Assembly (NCBI RefSeq): GCF_000015105.1
Contig: NC_008610.1
Span: 186,001-250,000 of the forward strand
Reading direction: 5' to 3'
Origin: Candidatus Ruthia magnifica str. Cm (Calyptogena magnifica)
Lineage (GTDB): Bacteria > Pseudomonadota > Gammaproteobacteria > PS1 > Pseudothioglobaceae
Length of the DNA stretch: 64,000 bases
The notes below the pieces were generated by a model. The model saw only the letters and a program-made list of their open reading frames with translations, was not told the DNA's origin and made no database searches. The position numbers and the translations under genes are program-made. Positions 61,729-64,000 of this stretch are shown in pieces; the first letter of the stretch is position 1; each line of letters opens with the position of its first letter.

Positions 61729-61852
61729 ATTTTTTAGCAACTTAATGACGTTAACTCTGTTGATATTTCAATACTTGAGGATAGAATTAGACCACTAGAT
61801 CAAGTATATTTGAAAGGTGGTTGATGTTAACGTCATTAAGTTGCTAAAAAAT
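61729..61852. repeat. 27-bp perfect inverted repeat with partly paired 70-base interior
   Basis: Arms 61729-61755 and 61826-61852 are exact reverse complements over 27 bases. Inside, TTTCAATACTTGA on the left has a near match in reverse complement on the right, so the pairing continues imperfectly. Both arms can be read as the same protein fragment (VNVIKLLKN) in opposite directions, so this looks like an inverted partial duplication of a former gene, or a large palindrome. It is far longer than chance would give. Confidence 0.85.
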
Positions 61853-62040
61853 GTATCAACGCCAAATAATAATAAAAATAGTAATAATAGCCGCCAGTGA
61901 ATTTTTCAAGTACATAGTATTTTTTCTTGTTTTTTAACATAGCCTTGTGCCAATATCGATAGATAACCCGTTCATAAAAATAAGTTATAATTCTAGAGAA
62001 GGGAAGTATTACACTAACAAGTCAATAATAAGTATCAAAA
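61853..62040. other. Spacer before yhdP
   Basis: A/T-rich. TATAAT at 61986-61991 lies 50 bases before the yhdP ATG and could be a -10 box, but no -35 is evident. Confidence 0.4.
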
Positions 62041-64000
62041 ATGATTAAAAAAAAACGCTTAAGTGGTATTAAAGTATTAAAAATAAGCACTTGGGTTAGT
62101 GTTATTTTTACGTTCATTTTTGTATTAGTAGTGTTATTTTTTGTCATCTTTCCAATGTTACTAAAAGTACCGATTGAGACTCAATTATCAAGTTTAACTG
62201 GGCTTGATGTTCAGTTGTCTAAAATTACATTTGATTTTGAAAAGAAAGGTATTACTTTAAAAGTGCATGATATTTCCATCGCATCTGGTGAAGCTCAGCA
62301 AATGGCCATGATTAAAAATTTATCTTGGCATATTAATCTGCTAAGTTTGTTTGATGATATTTATCATTCTAGTCAAATTTTTATTGATACTCTAGTGCTT
62401 TATTCTAATCTTGATGATTTCAGTATAGACGACATTAGAAATATAGCCTCACTTGGTATGCTAAAAGAACTATATTTTTTTGAATCTCTGCATATTAATA
62501 AAACAATTATTAAAGATACAGTTGAAATTGCATCATTGACGCTTAAAAGAGATGGGATGCAATTGTTGTTAACAATACCTAATCAGAGTATTGGCACTAA
62601 ACACCTTGACATTACGATTATCTTATCTAGTGCCAAGATTAATCAAAATGGCTTTTTAACGTTACCAATTACTTTGAGTGGTGATGATTTTGAGTTGTTG
62701 TCAAGTCTTAAAATATATAGCTATCAAGGTTATGATTTTATCCAATTTAGTGGCCTTATTCAGCGTATGAATGTGATTAATATTAGTGATTATTTACCTA
62801 TGGTATTGATAGGTGATATAAATCATCAATGGATTAAGCATGCATTTCAATCAGGTGAATTGGATAATATTAATATCAGCATTAAGAAAAATCTTTCAAC
62901 GCAATTACCAGCAAAGATAAAATTTGATGCGCACTTAAGCAATACTGAATTATTATTCAATACTGATTGGCAAAGTCTTAAGCAATTAGATGCAAATATT
63001 GCCATTGATGGTAGAAAAATCACAGTTATGGTCAATCATACTATGTTAAACGACATGTTTTTGCAAGGTATGAAAGTTCAAATATTGGACATGAGCAAAG
63101 ATAAATTAGAGATTAGCGTCGTTGGTAAAATTAATACTCAAAGTGAAATATTAACCCAATTTTTAAAAGATGCACCACTGAATGATAATGTAAATGATGT
63201 GCTTGGGAAATTTAGTCTATCTGGAAAGGTGGTAGGTAATGTAGATTTAATCATATCACTGGATGAAACAGAGCCGATATTGGATATTAATTTGAGCATT
63301 CAAGATAACCGTATGACAACATTGGGTGGCGCAATTGTGGTTAAGAACTATGATGCACAATTGACATTGCATAATAACAAAATTACTTCAAAGGGTGTGG
63401 GCAATATTCGGGGTGAGTCATTTAATATTCGCATCAATTCTAATAATCAAGATAGTGGTTTAGATGCATTATTTAAAGTAGGGCTTACTAACGGTAATAA
63501 TTTTGAGTTTTACTTGACTAAATATTTGGATCAAACATGGCAAGCAAATGTCAAGTCCGATACGTTAAAAACTGATGTAAAAATTATACTAAATGAGAAC
63601 GCTTTGCCTGAGGTAAAATTGATAAACCTTCAAGTAGAGGCGTTAGACAAAATAAAAGGCAATTGGGATATTCAGGCAAAAGATTTTCCCAGTATGCATT
63701 TAAGTGTACAAAACATACAAGTTGGTGAAAGTAAGTGGCCTGATTTTGAGGCCACACTTGGATCTCAGGACAAGGTGCTTAAAATCATTAATTTAGAATT
63801 TTTAGGCATAGGTGTGAATAGTCAAAACCTTAGTTTTGACGGTGCTTGGGTTGATGGTAGAACTATACTCACTGCTAAAGCAAAAGGTAGTAAGTTGAGT
63901 AAATTTCTTGATAAATTAAACATTAAAGAAAAAGTTCGTGGGGGTCAATTTGAATTTGATATACGCTTATTTTGTAATTGTGCTCCGTGGAATATGAGTT
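62041..64000 (+). CDS. yhdP: YhdP-family envelope protein (AsmA-like), C-terminus beyond the window
   Basis: About 653 residues are present and the frame is open to the edge. One N-terminal membrane helix (about 19-41, WVSVIFTFIFVLVVLFFVIF) anchors a long periplasmic beta-rich chain. IPMLLKVPIETQLSSLTGLD-type start with VDIxLSxI follows the AsmA/YhdP pattern, and the last visible residues, GGQFEFDIRLFCNCAPWNMS, match the YhdP motif of (F/L)xWPGAPWxF. In E. coli YhdP and TamB carry phospholipids to the outer membrane. The reading continues past the window, so length cannot be judged. Confidence 0.8.
   Translation, partial: MIKKKRLSGIKVLKISTWVSVIFTFIFVLVVLFFVIFPMLLKVPIETQLSSLTGLDVQLSKITFDFEKKGITLKVHDISIASGEAQQMAMIKNLSWHINLLSLFDDIYHSSQIFIDTLVLYSNLDDFSIDDIRNIASLGMLKELYFFESLHINKTIIKDTVEIASLTLKRDGMQLLLTIPNQSIGTKHLDITIILSSAKINQNGFLTLPITLSGDDFELLSSLKIYSYQGYDFIQFSGLIQRMNVINISDYLPMVLIGDINHQWIKHAFQSGELDNINISIKKNLSTQLPAKIKFDAHLSNTELLFNTDWQSLKQLDANIAIDGRKITVMVNHTMLNDMFLQGMKVQILDMSKDKLEISVVGKINTQSEILTQFLKDAPLNDNVNDVLGKFSLSGKVVGNVDLIISLDETEPILDINLSIQDNRMTTLGGAIVVKNYDAQLTLHNNKITSKGVGNIRGESFNIRINSNNQDSGLDALFKVGLTNGNNFEFYLTKYLDQTWQANVKSDTLKTDVKIILNENALPEVKLINLQVEALDKIKGNWDIQAKDFPSMHLSVQNIQVGESKWPDFEATLGSQDKVLKIINLEFLGIGVNSQNLSFDGAWVDGRTILTAKAKGSKLSKFLDKLNIKEKVRGGQFEFDIRLFCNCAPWNMS

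Overview
The window reads as a stretch of an AT-rich, reduced gammaproteobacterial genome. The best fit is a sulfur-oxidising (thiotrophic) intracellular symbiont of the vesicomyid-clam type (Candidatus Ruthia / Vesicomyosocius group). This is inferred from the gammaproteobacterial gene order (str-S10-spc-alpha ribosomal block, tig-clpP-clpX-lon, pabC-[mltG]-tmk-holB, engB divergent from cytochrome c4), the sulfur-transfer genes (tusA-dsrE), several c-type cytochromes, strong A/T bias, and above all the many long spacers holding recognisable but broken genes. No species-level call is possible from reading alone.

Layout. 1-1173: a kdsD fragment (minus) and a low-molecular-weight tyrosine phosphatase. 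1180-19470: one almost unbroken plus-strand translation block (rpsL-rpsG-fusA-tuf; S10, spc and alpha operons; then rpsU) with clear promoter-like sites before rpsL and rpsM. 19499-23160: a graveyard with remnants of yqeY, a FixJ-type response regulator, a TauE/SafE exporter and ubiX. 23161-24658: msrB and cca. 24659-26132: no intact gene. 26133-30625: an AddB-like nuclease and engB (minus), divergent from three cytochrome c genes. 30740-37543: tig-clpP-clpX-hflX-lon. 37544-38783: decayed spacer with a DsrE-family remnant. 38784-42271: rsmB-dsbC (minus) and pepA. 42272-43408: spacer with a metallo-beta-lactamase-fold remnant. 43409-46362: a compact minus-strand cluster of two DUF1538 membrane proteins, a PII-like protein, a CBS-pair protein and a DUF302 protein. 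46489-52002: pabC, an mltG remnant, tmk, holB, hemL and a HAD phosphatase. 52031-52799: tusA-dsrE (minus). 52912-56604: bepA remnant, rpiA, rdgB and hemW remnant. 56605-58284: spacer with cytochrome c and copA-like multicopper oxidase remnants. 58285-60651: argB-pyrK-yggS. 60652-62040: spacer with a 27-bp perfect inverted repeat. 62041-end: yhdP, truncated by the window.

How it works together. Intact genes cover translation, protein quality control (trigger factor, ClpXP, Lon, HflX, MsrB, DsbC), nucleotide, haem and arginine metabolism, periplasmic electron transfer and cytoplasmic sulfur-carrier proteins. Lost functions are mostly regulation (response regulator), transport of sulfur compounds (TauE), envelope maintenance (MltG, BepA), copper handling (CopA) and accessory enzymes (UbiX, HemW, YqeY). 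That pattern fits a host-restricted bacterium still losing genes. The most interesting intact unit is the DUF1538-DUF1538-PII-CBS-DUF302 cluster, which looks like an uncharacterised membrane transport system with its own small-molecule sensing subunits, kept in spite of genome reduction. No tRNA, rRNA, CRISPR array or insertion sequence was seen.
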